From assembly GCA_965207805.1 (NCBI GenBank), contig OZ242312.1, positions 2,294,001-2,358,000 on the forward strand: a stretch of DNA of 64,000 nucleotides, written 5' to 3'. The notes beneath the pieces are model-generated. The model did not search any database and was not told the DNA's origin. It saw only the letters and a program-made list of their open reading frames with translations. Origin of the DNA: Palauibacter sp965207805 (GTDB taxonomy: Bacteria > Gemmatimonadota > Gemmatimonadetes > Palauibacterales > Palauibacteraceae). This document shows, one piece after another, positions 27,374 through 36,404 of the stretch. Position 1 is the stretch's first letter, and every line of letters starts with the position of its first letter. A program made the position numbers and the translations under genes.

Positions 27374-29278
27374 TCAACGAGTCCGGAGCACGACGATGCG
27401 GACGACTTCTGAAGATGGGACGGGAAGCCCGGCCTGTGTCGTGAGCCTCAGACGGACCTCCGGGTGTGGCCCATCGCTCTCAAGCTGGAAATAGTAGCCC
27501 GTCGAGGCGGCCAGTTCGAAGTCGATCCGGGCATCGGTCCCGGCGGCGAGCGGAATGTCCATCGCCTCGAGCGGGAAGGCGCGCGCGAAGGGAACCCTTC
27601 CCTCCAGTTCCCGGTGCAGGGCGGCGAATACATCGCGAAGGTGCAGCGTCTCCACCTGCGTCGAGGCGGGAGCACCGGGCAGATCGTCCGCGATCGGGGC
27701 AAGGGCCCACGCCGCCAGCAGATCGTCCCATGTGGCCGGCGCGCCGTGTGCCGACGCGACCCGCTCGACGTTCTCCACGCCCCGCGCGCGAGCGACCCCG
27801 CCTCCCGCCAGGTCGTGGAAGATGGCCTCCTCCGCGGCTCGGCCGAGCCGTCCGCCGCCCTGCGTCGCGTACTGGTCCGCGAACCAGCGCAGGAAGAGCC
27901 ACCCGAAGCCGCGCATCGCGAGCGAGGAGATGCCGTCCGGATCCCGCGCATAGGCGTCGCCCAGCGCGGGGGTCCGGTGCGGGCCGAGCATGTAGAACGC
28001 GGAGCGGCGGAAGTTCGGAAAAAGATAGGTTCCGAAGTTGTCGGGATTGGCAAGGAGTTCCGCGAAACCGTAGTTGCCGCCGGGGCTCAGGGACGCACGC
28101 GACATCCCGACGAACGTCTCCGCCGAATGGGCCAGCGCCTCGCTCAACCAGGTTTCCTCGAGGGAGGCGAACGAACCCGCGGCGAGCACGGTTCGGCGCT
28201 CGGCCGAGATGAGGTGCGCCAGTTCGTGCGCGGCCACGCCAATCGCGCCGGTCGTCGCGTATGACAGGGGTACGGGTTTGGAGAACCGACCGTCGGGATC
28301 GGCCGCGAGAAGGTAGAGGATCTCTCCGCCGTTGGAGGCGGGGCAGTCTTCGGGGTCGGCCAGGTCGGCGGGATTGAAGAACCCCAGGATCCTGGTGTTG
28401 CTGTCGCGGGGCGTGGTCCTGTTCACGACGGGCGTGAACAGGACCCAGACGACGCCATTCCCGTCGATGTCCGCAGGCTCGCCGAAATACGCGGAGAGCA
28501 CGGGGAGAACCGACCTCTCGAGCGATCCGAGGACGGTCTCGTAGCGGCCGGCGGGCACGACACCGACCCCGTCGAGATCCTCCGCGATCGCGAAGTTCGG
28601 GCCCACGGCGCGGACCACGGCGGTCACGTCGTGGATCCCATCGCAGTCCACGTCGAGATTCGGATGCACCGCGTTACTGAAGGTCACCATGTCGCCGACG
28701 GACGGGGGCGTCGGAGCGGCGGGGGCCTGGTTTGCGCGCACGATGCCCGGGTCCGGCGCCGCGGCGGGCACGGGGCGGAGCGGACGCGCACCCCGCACGG
28801 CGCGGCGGGCATTCGTCCGAAAGGTGAGGTCGGCCCGCGACGCGTCCTCGAGGCGGCGTCTGTCGTGCTCGAAGCGGAACGCGTCGGCCGACAGGGCGCG
28901 TGCCGGAGCGGCGAATGGAGGAACCCGCGCCGCCGCCGTCCCCCTCGCCCGCGCATCGAGCCTGAGACGCGTCGTCGCCCCCGGCCTGCGCAGGGCGCTC
29001 TGCACAACCATCAGATACTGTGCCGCGGCGTTGCCCGCTCCGATCTCCACGACGTGGACGCCCTCCGCCGGCACGACACACATCTCCCCGGTCGCGAGCG
29101 ACAGCGTGACGCGGGTGGCGCCCCGTCCCGCCACGGCGGGACAGAGCTCGTCGGCGGGGCCCGTTGCGTCCGCGCAGGCCAGCGGCGACAGGGTGGCGAG
29201 CCACAGCGCCGACCGCGCGACACGCGCGCGGGCCGCCGGAGGTGCGGAGTGGGCGGGGCGGGGTCCGAGATACCGCAT
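27374..29278 (-). CDS. Lipoprotein zinc metallopeptidase, gluzincin type (M30-like), paralogue 3
   Basis: Protein of 634 residues, first transcribed of the trio. The signal sequence is long and Arg/Ala-rich, with a relaxed lipobox PLAC (Cys35). HELAH at 351-355 and LSEALAHSAE (Glu near 380; the G of the NEG motif is A here) form the probable zinc site. YFGEPADIDGNG and the C-terminal RIVVLRTR match the paralogues. It begins shortly after the groEL terminator, so it likely has its own promoter. The substrate is unknown, and loss of the Gly may point to altered activity. Confidence 0.78.
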   Translation of the reverse strand: MRYLGPRPAHSAPPAARARVARSALWLATLSPLACADATGPADELCPAVAGRGATRVTLSLATGEMCVVPAEGVHVVEIGAGNAAAQYLMVVQSALRRPGATTRLRLDARARGTAAARVPPFAAPARALSADAFRFEHDRRRLEDASRADLTFRTNARRAVRGARPLRPVPAAAPDPGIVRANQAPAAPTPPSVGDMVTFSNAVHPNLDVDCDGIHDVTAVVRAVGPNFAIAEDLDGVGVVPAGRYETVLGSLERSVLPVLSAYFGEPADIDGNGVVWVLFTPVVNRTTPRDSNTRILGFFNPADLADPEDCPASNGGEILYLLAADPDGRFSKPVPLSYATTGAIGVAAHELAHLISAERRTVLAAGSFASLEETWLSEALAHSAETFVGMSRASLSPGGNYGFAELLANPDNFGTYLFPNFRRSAFYMLGPHRTPALGDAYARDPDGISSLAMRGFGWLFLRWFADQYATQGGGRLGRAAEEAIFHDLAGGGVARARGVENVERVASAHGAPATWDDLLAAWALAPIADDLPGAPASTQVETLHLRDVFAALHRELEGRVPFARAFPLEAMDIPLAAGTDARIDFELAASTGYYFQLESDGPHPEVRLRLTTQAGLPVPSSEVVRIVVLRTR

Positions 29279-29311
29279 CGCAGGACATTAACCGAAAGGG
29301 GCGGATGCGCG

Positions 29312-29335
29312 AAGGCCCGGCCGAAGCCGGGCCTT
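29312..29335 (-). terminator. groESL terminator hairpin with UUCG tetraloop
   Basis: A perfect 10-bp stem AAGGCCCGGC/GCCGGGCCTT closes an RNA cUUCGg loop on the minus strand, about 60 bases after the groEL stop. The following T run is poor, so termination efficiency is uncertain. Confidence 0.65.
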
Positions 29336-29396
29336 TCGTACAACGCCTGACGGCGGGGGACGGCTCTCCGCCCCCGCCACGTCCAACGGCGGGCTG

Positions 29397-31037
<1,641 letters not shown>

Positions 31038-31109
31038 TTCGTCTCCTTCGCCCGATCAGTCGGGCGCATCAGTCAACGGGTTTGACCCGCCGTCTCCCGC
31101 TTCAGCGGC

Positions 31110-31418
31110 TTAGAGGACGGCCAGAACGTCGCTTTCCTTCACGATCAGGTAGTCATCGCCATCCAGCGAAACCTCGGTCCCGGCGTACTTGCCGTAGAGA
31201 ACCCGGTCTCCGGTCTTGACTTCCATCGGGATGCGGTCGCCGTCATCGTTCATGCGACCGGGGCCCACGGCGACGATGGTGCCCTGCTGCGGCTTCTCCT
31301 TCGCGGTGTCCGGAATGTACAGACCCCCGCGCATCTCCTCGGTCTCTTCGAGCGGCGCGATGACGACGCGGTCGGCCATGGGGGAGATGTTCAGTTTCGT
31401 GTTCGAGGCGGTTGCCAT
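31110..31418 (-). CDS. groES: Co-chaperonin GroES
   Basis: Protein of 102 residues capping GroEL. The core MADRVVIAPLEETEEMRGG, the mobile loop (YIPDTAKEKPQQG) and GKYAGTEVSLDGDDYLIVKESDVLAV are typical. The N terminus has a 13-residue extension (MATASNTKLNISP) compared with many GroES; AAGGAGGG nine bases upstream of the ATG at 31418 supports this start. Confidence 0.98.
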   Translation of the reverse strand: MATASNTKLNISPMADRVVIAPLEETEEMRGGLYIPDTAKEKPQQGTIVAVGPGRMNDDGDRIPMEVKTGDRVLYGKYAGTEVSLDGDDYLIVKESDVLAVL

Positions 31419-31491
31419 CTTGCCTGTCCCTCCTTGGACCTTCGGTGTTGGGTGATCCTTCCGATGAAAGCCGCGAGGGACCCCGCGGCTG

Positions 31492-31518
31492 TTAGCACTC
31501 TCGTGTGTCGAGTGCCAA
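31492..31518. promoter_or_regulatory. CIRCE element (HrcA operator) of groESL
   Basis: TTAGCACTC and GAGTGCCAA are separated by nine bases, matching the CIRCE consensus with one changed base. It lies about 75 bases upstream of the groES start, immediately downstream of the likely transcription start. This is where HrcA represses groESL in other bacteria; hrcA itself is not in the window. Confidence 0.92.
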
Positions 31519-31527
31519 GGCGAGCCG

Positions 31528-31556
31528 AAGATATGCGGGGGCACGGTTCCGATCAA
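31528..31556 (-). promoter_or_regulatory. groESL promoter (sigma70-type)
   Basis: On the minus strand TTGATC (-35, 31551-31556) and TATCTT (-10, 31528-31533) are separated by 17 bases. The predicted start would be near 31521, placing the CIRCE operator at the very beginning of the transcript. Confidence 0.6.
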
Positions 31557-31624
31557 GGGGCGCGGGGGTTATGAAACCCGCCCCGCACGCCTATCGTAGG
31601 AGCGGGCCAGAAAGGGAGGTCGAC

Positions 31625-31843
31625 ATGTTTCGTGCAGCCGTAGTGCTGGTGGCCGCGGGCGCGGTGGGTCTGTGGGTGACGGGGATCCTCTTTTCCCTCG
31701 TCCTGCCCCTCGTGTGGATGGCCGTTAAGGTCGCGATCTTCGTCGCGATCTTCTATCTGGTCGTACGGATGATCAATCCGGAGTTCGCGAACAAGATGAA
31801 GGAGAAGTGCTGCGGAGGCGCCGCTTTCTTCCGCGGGTCCTGA
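31625..31843 (+). CDS. Small inner-membrane protein, unknown function
   Basis: Protein of 72 residues. Two closely spaced hydrophobic segments (about 4-27 and 29-48) precede a short cytosolic tail with Lys residues and CCGG. GGGAGG lies before the ATG at 31625. It is divergent from groES. I recognise no family; a stress link is only suggested by its neighbour. Confidence 0.6.
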   Translation: MFRAAVVLVAAGAVGLWVTGILFSLVLPLVWMAVKVAIFVAIFYLVVRMINPEFANKMKEKCCGGAAFFRGS

Positions 31844-31876
31844 AGCTGGCCGCGGGACGCCGGCGGCCCGTGGCAG

Positions 31877-32656
31877 CTAGCCTTCGGAGCCGGCCGGCGG
31901 TCCGAACAGGTATCGATCCGCGATCGCCAGGCCGGTGATCGTCAGCGCCGGCTCGATGCGGTCCACGGTACGGCAGTGCGGCCCCACGACCCGCGCGAGT
32001 CCGCCCGTGGCGACGACGAGCGGCTCGCGTTCCCATTCCTCGCCGATCCGCGCCACGATGCCGTCGATCCCCTCCACGACCGAGTAGAACCCACCGCTCA
32101 GTAGACAGTCCTGCGTGTTGCGGCCGATGACCCGGGCGGGCTTCTCCACATGGATCTGCGGAAGTTGCGCCGTCGCGCGTGCGAGCTGCTCCGTGCCGGC
32201 TGTCGGGCCGGGCGCGATGACGCCGCCCACGAAGACGCCATCGGCCGTAATGCAATCGAACGTCGTCGCCGTTCCAAGATCCACGACGACGGTGTCGCGC
32301 TTGTAGAGTTCCGCCGCGGCAAGCGTGTTCGCGATGCGATCTGCGCCGACTTCGAGGGGGTGGTCGACGTCCAGCCGTACGGGAATGGGTGAGCCGCCGG
32401 TGAGGAAGCGCAGCGGGGCGTCGAGTGTCTCGCCCACCGCCAGCCACACGCGGTGCAGCGCGGGCACGACGGAAGCGACGACGATCCGCTCCGGAGCGGG
32501 CAGTTCCCGGGCCCCGAGCAGTCCCCGGAGCTGGAGGCCGATCTCGTCCGCCGTTCGACGGCGGTCCGTCGCGATCCGCCACGTGTGCACGGGGGTGAGA
32601 TCCTCGAACCACCCGAGGACGGATTCGGTATTCCCGATGTCTACGGTGAGGAGCAT
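31877..32656 (-). CDS. coaX: Type III pantothenate kinase
   Basis: Protein of 259 residues, first enzyme of coenzyme A synthesis from pantothenate. The ASKHA-fold motifs are DIGNT (Asp6), GADRIAN in the middle, and DLGTATTFD. VVATGGLARVV lies near the C terminus. The ATG starts four bases after the birA stop. It is the last gene of the secD-to-coaX unit; birA-coaX pairing is common in bacteria. Confidence 0.95.
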   Translation of the reverse strand: MLLTVDIGNTESVLGWFEDLTPVHTWRIATDRRRTADEIGLQLRGLLGARELPAPERIVVASVVPALHRVWLAVGETLDAPLRFLTGGSPIPVRLDVDHPLEVGADRIANTLAAAELYKRDTVVVDLGTATTFDCITADGVFVGGVIAPGPTAGTEQLARATAQLPQIHVEKPARVIGRNTQDCLLSGGFYSVVEGIDGIVARIGEEWEREPLVVATGGLARVVGPHCRTVDRIEPALTITGLAIADRYLFGPPAGSEG

Positions 32657-32660
32657 GGGA

Positions 32661-33479
32661 TCAGCTTCCGCCGAGAGCGATGGAGCCCGCGACGACGCGG
32701 CGCAGGGCGCCTCCGCGCGGACGCAGCAGGAGGGCCCCGTCCGGGGCGATCCCGGCCGCGAGACCGATGGCGGGTTCGCGATCCGAGAGGCGGTGCTCGA
32801 CCCAGCGGTTCTTCAACCAGTCGAGCCGGTCGAGCTCATCGAGGGACGCCGCATCGAGCGACGTCGGCACGCGCGGGAGCCGGCGCTCGAGTCCCGCCAC
32901 GACCGCGTCCGCGACGTCGACGAGACGCGCCGGACCCACGCAGTCGGCAAGGGTCACCGCTCCGTTGACGCCCTCCGGCAACCGGCCGGCTTCGACGTTG
33001 ATGCCGACACCGACGACGATAAACACGTCCTTGTCGCCGTCGCGGGTCGTCTCCGCCAGGATGCCGCCGAGCTTCCGCTCCCGTGCCATGAGGTCGTTGG
33101 GCCACTTCACGGCCGAGCCGAGGCCGGGGAAGCGCCGGTTCAATTCGCGCGCGAGATCGACGCCGGCCACGACCGTCACGAGCGGCGGGACCGTGACCGC
33201 GCGCGGGCGAAACACCATGCTCAGATAGAGGCCGGCTCCCGCCGGCGACATCCAGCTCCGGCCCGCCCTTCCCCGCCCGGCCGTCTGCTCGTGACAGAGC
33301 ACGATCGTGCCGGAAGGCGCCCCGGCTTCCGCCAGTTCGCGAGCGAGATCGTTCGTCGAAGGGATGCGGTCGAAGGCGAAGACCGACTCCCGGTCCCAGT
33401 GCGCACGCAGCGCGGTGACGGGCTCCCCGGCCCAGCCTTCTGCCTCTTCTGCGAGCATCGTCGCTCCGACGTCAGTCAT
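32661..33479 (-). CDS. birA: Biotin-protein ligase (BirA without repressor domain)
   Basis: Protein of 272 residues that activates biotin and attaches it to carboxylase subunits in the cytosol. Motifs GRGRAGRSWMSPAGAGLYLS (biotinyl-AMP loop), KWPNDL and VGVGINVE are present. There is no N-terminal helix-turn-helix, so it should not be a transcriptional repressor. It starts seven bases after the uppP stop and is followed by coaX. Confidence 0.93.
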   Translation of the reverse strand: MTDVGATMLAEEAEGWAGEPVTALRAHWDRESVFAFDRIPSTNDLARELAEAGAPSGTIVLCHEQTAGRGRAGRSWMSPAGAGLYLSMVFRPRAVTVPPLVTVVAGVDLARELNRRFPGLGSAVKWPNDLMARERKLGGILAETTRDGDKDVFIVVGVGINVEAGRLPEGVNGAVTLADCVGPARLVDVADAVVAGLERRLPRVPTSLDAASLDELDRLDWLKNRWVEHRLSDREPAIGLAAGIAPDGALLLRPRGGALRRVVAGSIALGGS

Positions 33480-33486
33480 TCAACGG

Positions 33487-34287
33487 TCATCCGCGAAGCG
33501 CCGGCCAGATCGCGGCCGCGGCCAGATATCCCCCGCCGACGAGCCAGCAGTACCAGGCGAAGCGGTGAAATACACGCCGTTCCAACATCCGCAGGAAGAT
33601 ACGAATGGCAAGGACCCCTGACAGGGCCGAAGCCGCGAAGGCGACCGCGAGCGGTAGCATTCCGACCGCGAGTCCGGCTTCCCCGAGATTCGGCGCCTGC
33701 AGCACGGCCGCCCCTCCGATCGCCGGGATGGAGAGGAGAAAGGAGAACTCGGCCGCGCGGCGAGGTTCGACCCCGGCGGCGGTCGCCACGGCCACGGTGC
33801 TCCCCGAACGCGAAATACCGGGCAGGATCGCGCACGCCTGCGCCACGCCGATCGCCAGCGCTCCGCCGGTCGTCGGCCGGGCGCGCGTGCCCCGCCGGGA
33901 CAGATGCCGGATCGACCAGACGAGGGCACCGGTGACAAGCAGCATCGCCGCCGCGAGCACGGGTCGCTCGAACGTGGGCTCCAGCGTGCTCCGCAGGCCG
34001 ACCCCGACGGCGGCGACCGGGAGCGTGGCCGCAGCCAGGAGTCCGACATCCCCGATACTCCGGCGATCCGCCGCACACACGCCCCGAATCAGTGCCGCGA
34101 GGCGCCCGCGATAGACCCAGCACACGGCGCACAGCGTCGCGACGTGCACGGTGACCTCGAACACGACGCCGGGGAGTTCGATCCCGAACAGCGTCTGCCC
34201 GAGGACGAGATGCCCGGAACTCGACACGGGCAGGAACTCGGTGAGGCCCTGGACCACGCCGAGGACGAAAGCTTCGAACGCGTTCAC
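33487..34287 (-). CDS. uppP: Undecaprenyl-diphosphatase UppP
   Basis: Integral membrane protein of 266 residues. It dephosphorylates undecaprenyl diphosphate to recycle the lipid carrier of cell-wall synthesis and gives bacitracin tolerance in other species. The two active-site motifs are readable: VVQGLTEFLPVSSSGHLVL near the N terminus and LPGISRSGSTVAVA in the middle. About eight membrane helices are expected. The GTG start overlaps the bshA stop as GTGA. Confidence 0.95.
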   Translation of the reverse strand: MNAFEAFVLGVVQGLTEFLPVSSSGHLVLGQTLFGIELPGVVFEVTVHVATLCAVCWVYRGRLAALIRGVCAADRRSIGDVGLLAAATLPVAAVGVGLRSTLEPTFERPVLAAAMLLVTGALVWSIRHLSRRGTRARPTTGGALAIGVAQACAILPGISRSGSTVAVATAAGVEPRRAAEFSFLLSIPAIGGAAVLQAPNLGEAGLAVGMLPLAVAFAASALSGVLAIRIFLRMLERRVFHRFAWYCWLVGGGYLAAAAIWPALRG

Positions 34288-35438
34288 TCCGTCCGAACCC
34301 CGGGGCCGTCCCCGTCAGCGAGGACCCCGCGGTAGAGCGACTCGTAGCGGGGGACGATGCGGTCGATCGTGAAGCGCTCGAGGGCTCGCCGCCGCGACGC
34401 GCGCGAGAACGTGTCCCAGCGCGCCTCATCGCTCAGCAGCGAGATCGCCGATTTCGCCATGGCGTCGACCGCTCCGACCGGATGGAGGTGGCCGGTCACC
34501 CCGTGCTTCACGACCTCGTCGAGGCCGGTCCCCGAGGACCCCACCACGGGGACGCCCGAAGCCTGGGCTTCCAGCGCCACCAGACCGAAGGACTCCTGCT
34601 CGCTCGGAAGCAGGAAGAGATCGGCGCTGGCGAGGAGTTCGGCGACGGAGTCGATCTTGCCGAGGAAGACGACACGCTCCGCAATGCCCCGGTCCGCGGC
34701 GATCTCCGCGGCGCGCTGCCGCTCCGGACCGTCTCCCACGAGGATGAGGCGAGCGGGCACGGCATGCTGGATCCGTGCGAACATCTGCATGAGATCCGGG
34801 ATCCGCTTGACTGCCCGGAAATTCGAGATGTGCATCACGACCTTCTCGCCGGCCCGCGCGAGCCGGTGCCGGCCCCGGTAGCGCTCGCGGTCGTAGATCT
34901 TCGGATCGACGAAGTTCGGGATGACCTCGATCGCGCAGCGGCTGCAGTCGAAGTCGCGATGCGTCCGCTCGCGGAGCCACTCCGAGACGGCGGTGAGCCG
35001 GTCGGACTTCTCGATCGAGAAGCGGGTGATCGACCAGTACGACGGGTCCTGGCCCACGAGCGTGATGTCCGTGCCGTGCAGCGTCGTCACGAGCTTAACG
35101 TCGCGGCCTCCGTCCCGGAGCATGTCGCGTGCGATCCAACCGGCCGTGGCGTGCGGGATCGCGTAATGCACGTGGAGAAGGTCGAGTTCCTCTCGCCGCG
35201 CCACTTCGTGCATCGTGACGGCAAGCGCGAGCGAGTAGGGGGGATACTCGAACAGGGGGTAGCGATTGACCTCGACTTCGTGGAAGTAGACGCCATCGAT
35301 GAAGTGGACGAGACGGAACGGCTGCGCATAGGAGATGAAGTGTACCTCGTGTCCCCTGCGGGCGAGGCCGAGCCCCAGCTCGGTGGCGATCGCCCCGGAG
35401 CCTCCGTACGTCGGATAGCACGTGATCCCGATCTTCAT
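34284..35438 (-). CDS. bshA: N-acetyl-alpha-D-glucosaminyl L-malate synthase BshA
   Basis: GT4-family glycosyltransferase of 384 residues, likely the first enzyme of bacillithiol synthesis, joining UDP-GlcNAc and malate. CYPTYGGSGAIATELG at the N terminus, HVHYAIPHATA, TTLHGTDITLVG, and the retaining-GT motif EQESFGLVALEA are those of BshA. The ATG at 35438 starts the conserved region; upstream in-frame sequence is antisense-like. Other GT4 enzymes resemble it, but the N-terminal motif is specific enough for high confidence. bshB and bshC are not in this window. Confidence 0.9.
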   Translation of the reverse strand: MKIGITCYPTYGGSGAIATELGLGLARRGHEVHFISYAQPFRLVHFIDGVYFHEVEVNRYPLFEYPPYSLALAVTMHEVARREELDLLHVHYAIPHATAGWIARDMLRDGGRDVKLVTTLHGTDITLVGQDPSYWSITRFSIEKSDRLTAVSEWLRERTHRDFDCSRCAIEVIPNFVDPKIYDRERYRGRHRLARAGEKVVMHISNFRAVKRIPDLMQMFARIQHAVPARLILVGDGPERQRAAEIAADRGIAERVVFLGKIDSVAELLASADLFLLPSEQESFGLVALEAQASGVPVVGSSGTGLDEVVKHGVTGHLHPVGAVDAMAKSAISLLSDEARWDTFSRASRRRALERFTIDRIVPRYESLYRGVLADGDGPGVRTE

Positions 35439-35448
35439 CGTCCCGTCT

Positions 35449-36393
35449 TCATCCTGATTCGCGCCAGTCGGTTGCGATGCGGCGCGCAAGTTGCCCCGGT
35501 GTCGTCGACTCGTCCAGCGCCTGAAGCACGACAGCGTTCTCCGGAACCTGGTGCCGGAACCATGTCCGCTGCCGGCGGGCGTAGCGCCAGGTAGCCCTCG
35601 ACACGCGATCGATCGTCTCGTCGACGCCGGCCTCGCCCCGGACCAGCGCCGCGACGTCCGCGTAGCCCAGCGCGTCGAAGGCGCGTGATCCGTCGAGGCC
35701 GCGCGCCAGGAGGGCGCGGACCTCCTCCAGCCAAGCGCCACCCCGGACCAGCGCCTCGGCGCGACGCGCAATCCGTTCGCGGAGCAGCGGCGCGGGCCAC
35801 TCCAGCACATAGGTCGCGGTTCGCAGCGGCGGGCGCTCGGCGGGGGCACGTGTCATCCAGCGAGTGAGCGGCTCGCCCGTCAGGAGCGCCAGTTCCACCG
35901 TGCGCGCCGCCCGCTGTCGGTCGAGCGGGCGGTGTCGCGCCGCCAGCACCGGATCGAGGCGGACCGCGCAGCGCAACAGTTCCGCGCGTTCGAGCCGATC
36001 CAGCCAGGCTCGTAGCGCCGCGCGGCGCGCCGGGTCGAGCGGAGGCTCCTCGAACATCGGGTGCGTGAGCGCACGTAGGAACAGCCCCGTCCCGCCGGCG
36101 AGGATGCCGACCCGCCCCCGGGCCCGGATCTCGGAGAGCCAGCGCGTCGCCAGACGGGCGAAGCGACCCGCACCGTAGCGCTCGTGCGGGTCGAGAAAGC
36201 CGACGCCGTGGTGCGGCGCAGCGGCGAGTTCGTCGGCGGAGGGCGCCGCGGTCCCGATGGCGAAGCCGCGGTACGCCTGGCGGCTGTCCATGGAGATGAT
36301 CTCGCCATCCAGCCGGCGCGCGACCTCGATGGCGACGGACGTCTTACCCGAGGCGGTGGGCCCCGCGATGGCCGGCACCGGTGAACTCCCCAC
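35449..36393 (-). CDS. miaA: tRNA dimethylallyltransferase MiaA
   Basis: Protein of 314 residues transferring a dimethylallyl group to A37 of tRNAs that read UNN codons. P-loop GPTASGKT (residues 11-18), DSRQAYRG and GGTGLFLRAL are diagnostic; FDALGYADVAAL and RRQRTWFRH lie in the C-terminal half. The GTG at 36393 is eleven bases after the mutL stop. MiaA next to mutL is a common arrangement. Confidence 0.95.
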   Translation of the reverse strand: MGSSPVPAIAGPTASGKTSVAIEVARRLDGEIISMDSRQAYRGFAIGTAAPSADELAAAPHHGVGFLDPHERYGAGRFARLATRWLSEIRARGRVGILAGGTGLFLRALTHPMFEEPPLDPARRAALRAWLDRLERAELLRCAVRLDPVLAARHRPLDRQRAARTVELALLTGEPLTRWMTRAPAERPPLRTATYVLEWPAPLLRERIARRAEALVRGGAWLEEVRALLARGLDGSRAFDALGYADVAALVRGEAGVDETIDRVSRATWRYARRQRTWFRHQVPENAVVLQALDESTTPGQLARRIATDWRESG

Positions 36394-36404
36394 GGACGCG
36401 GCGG

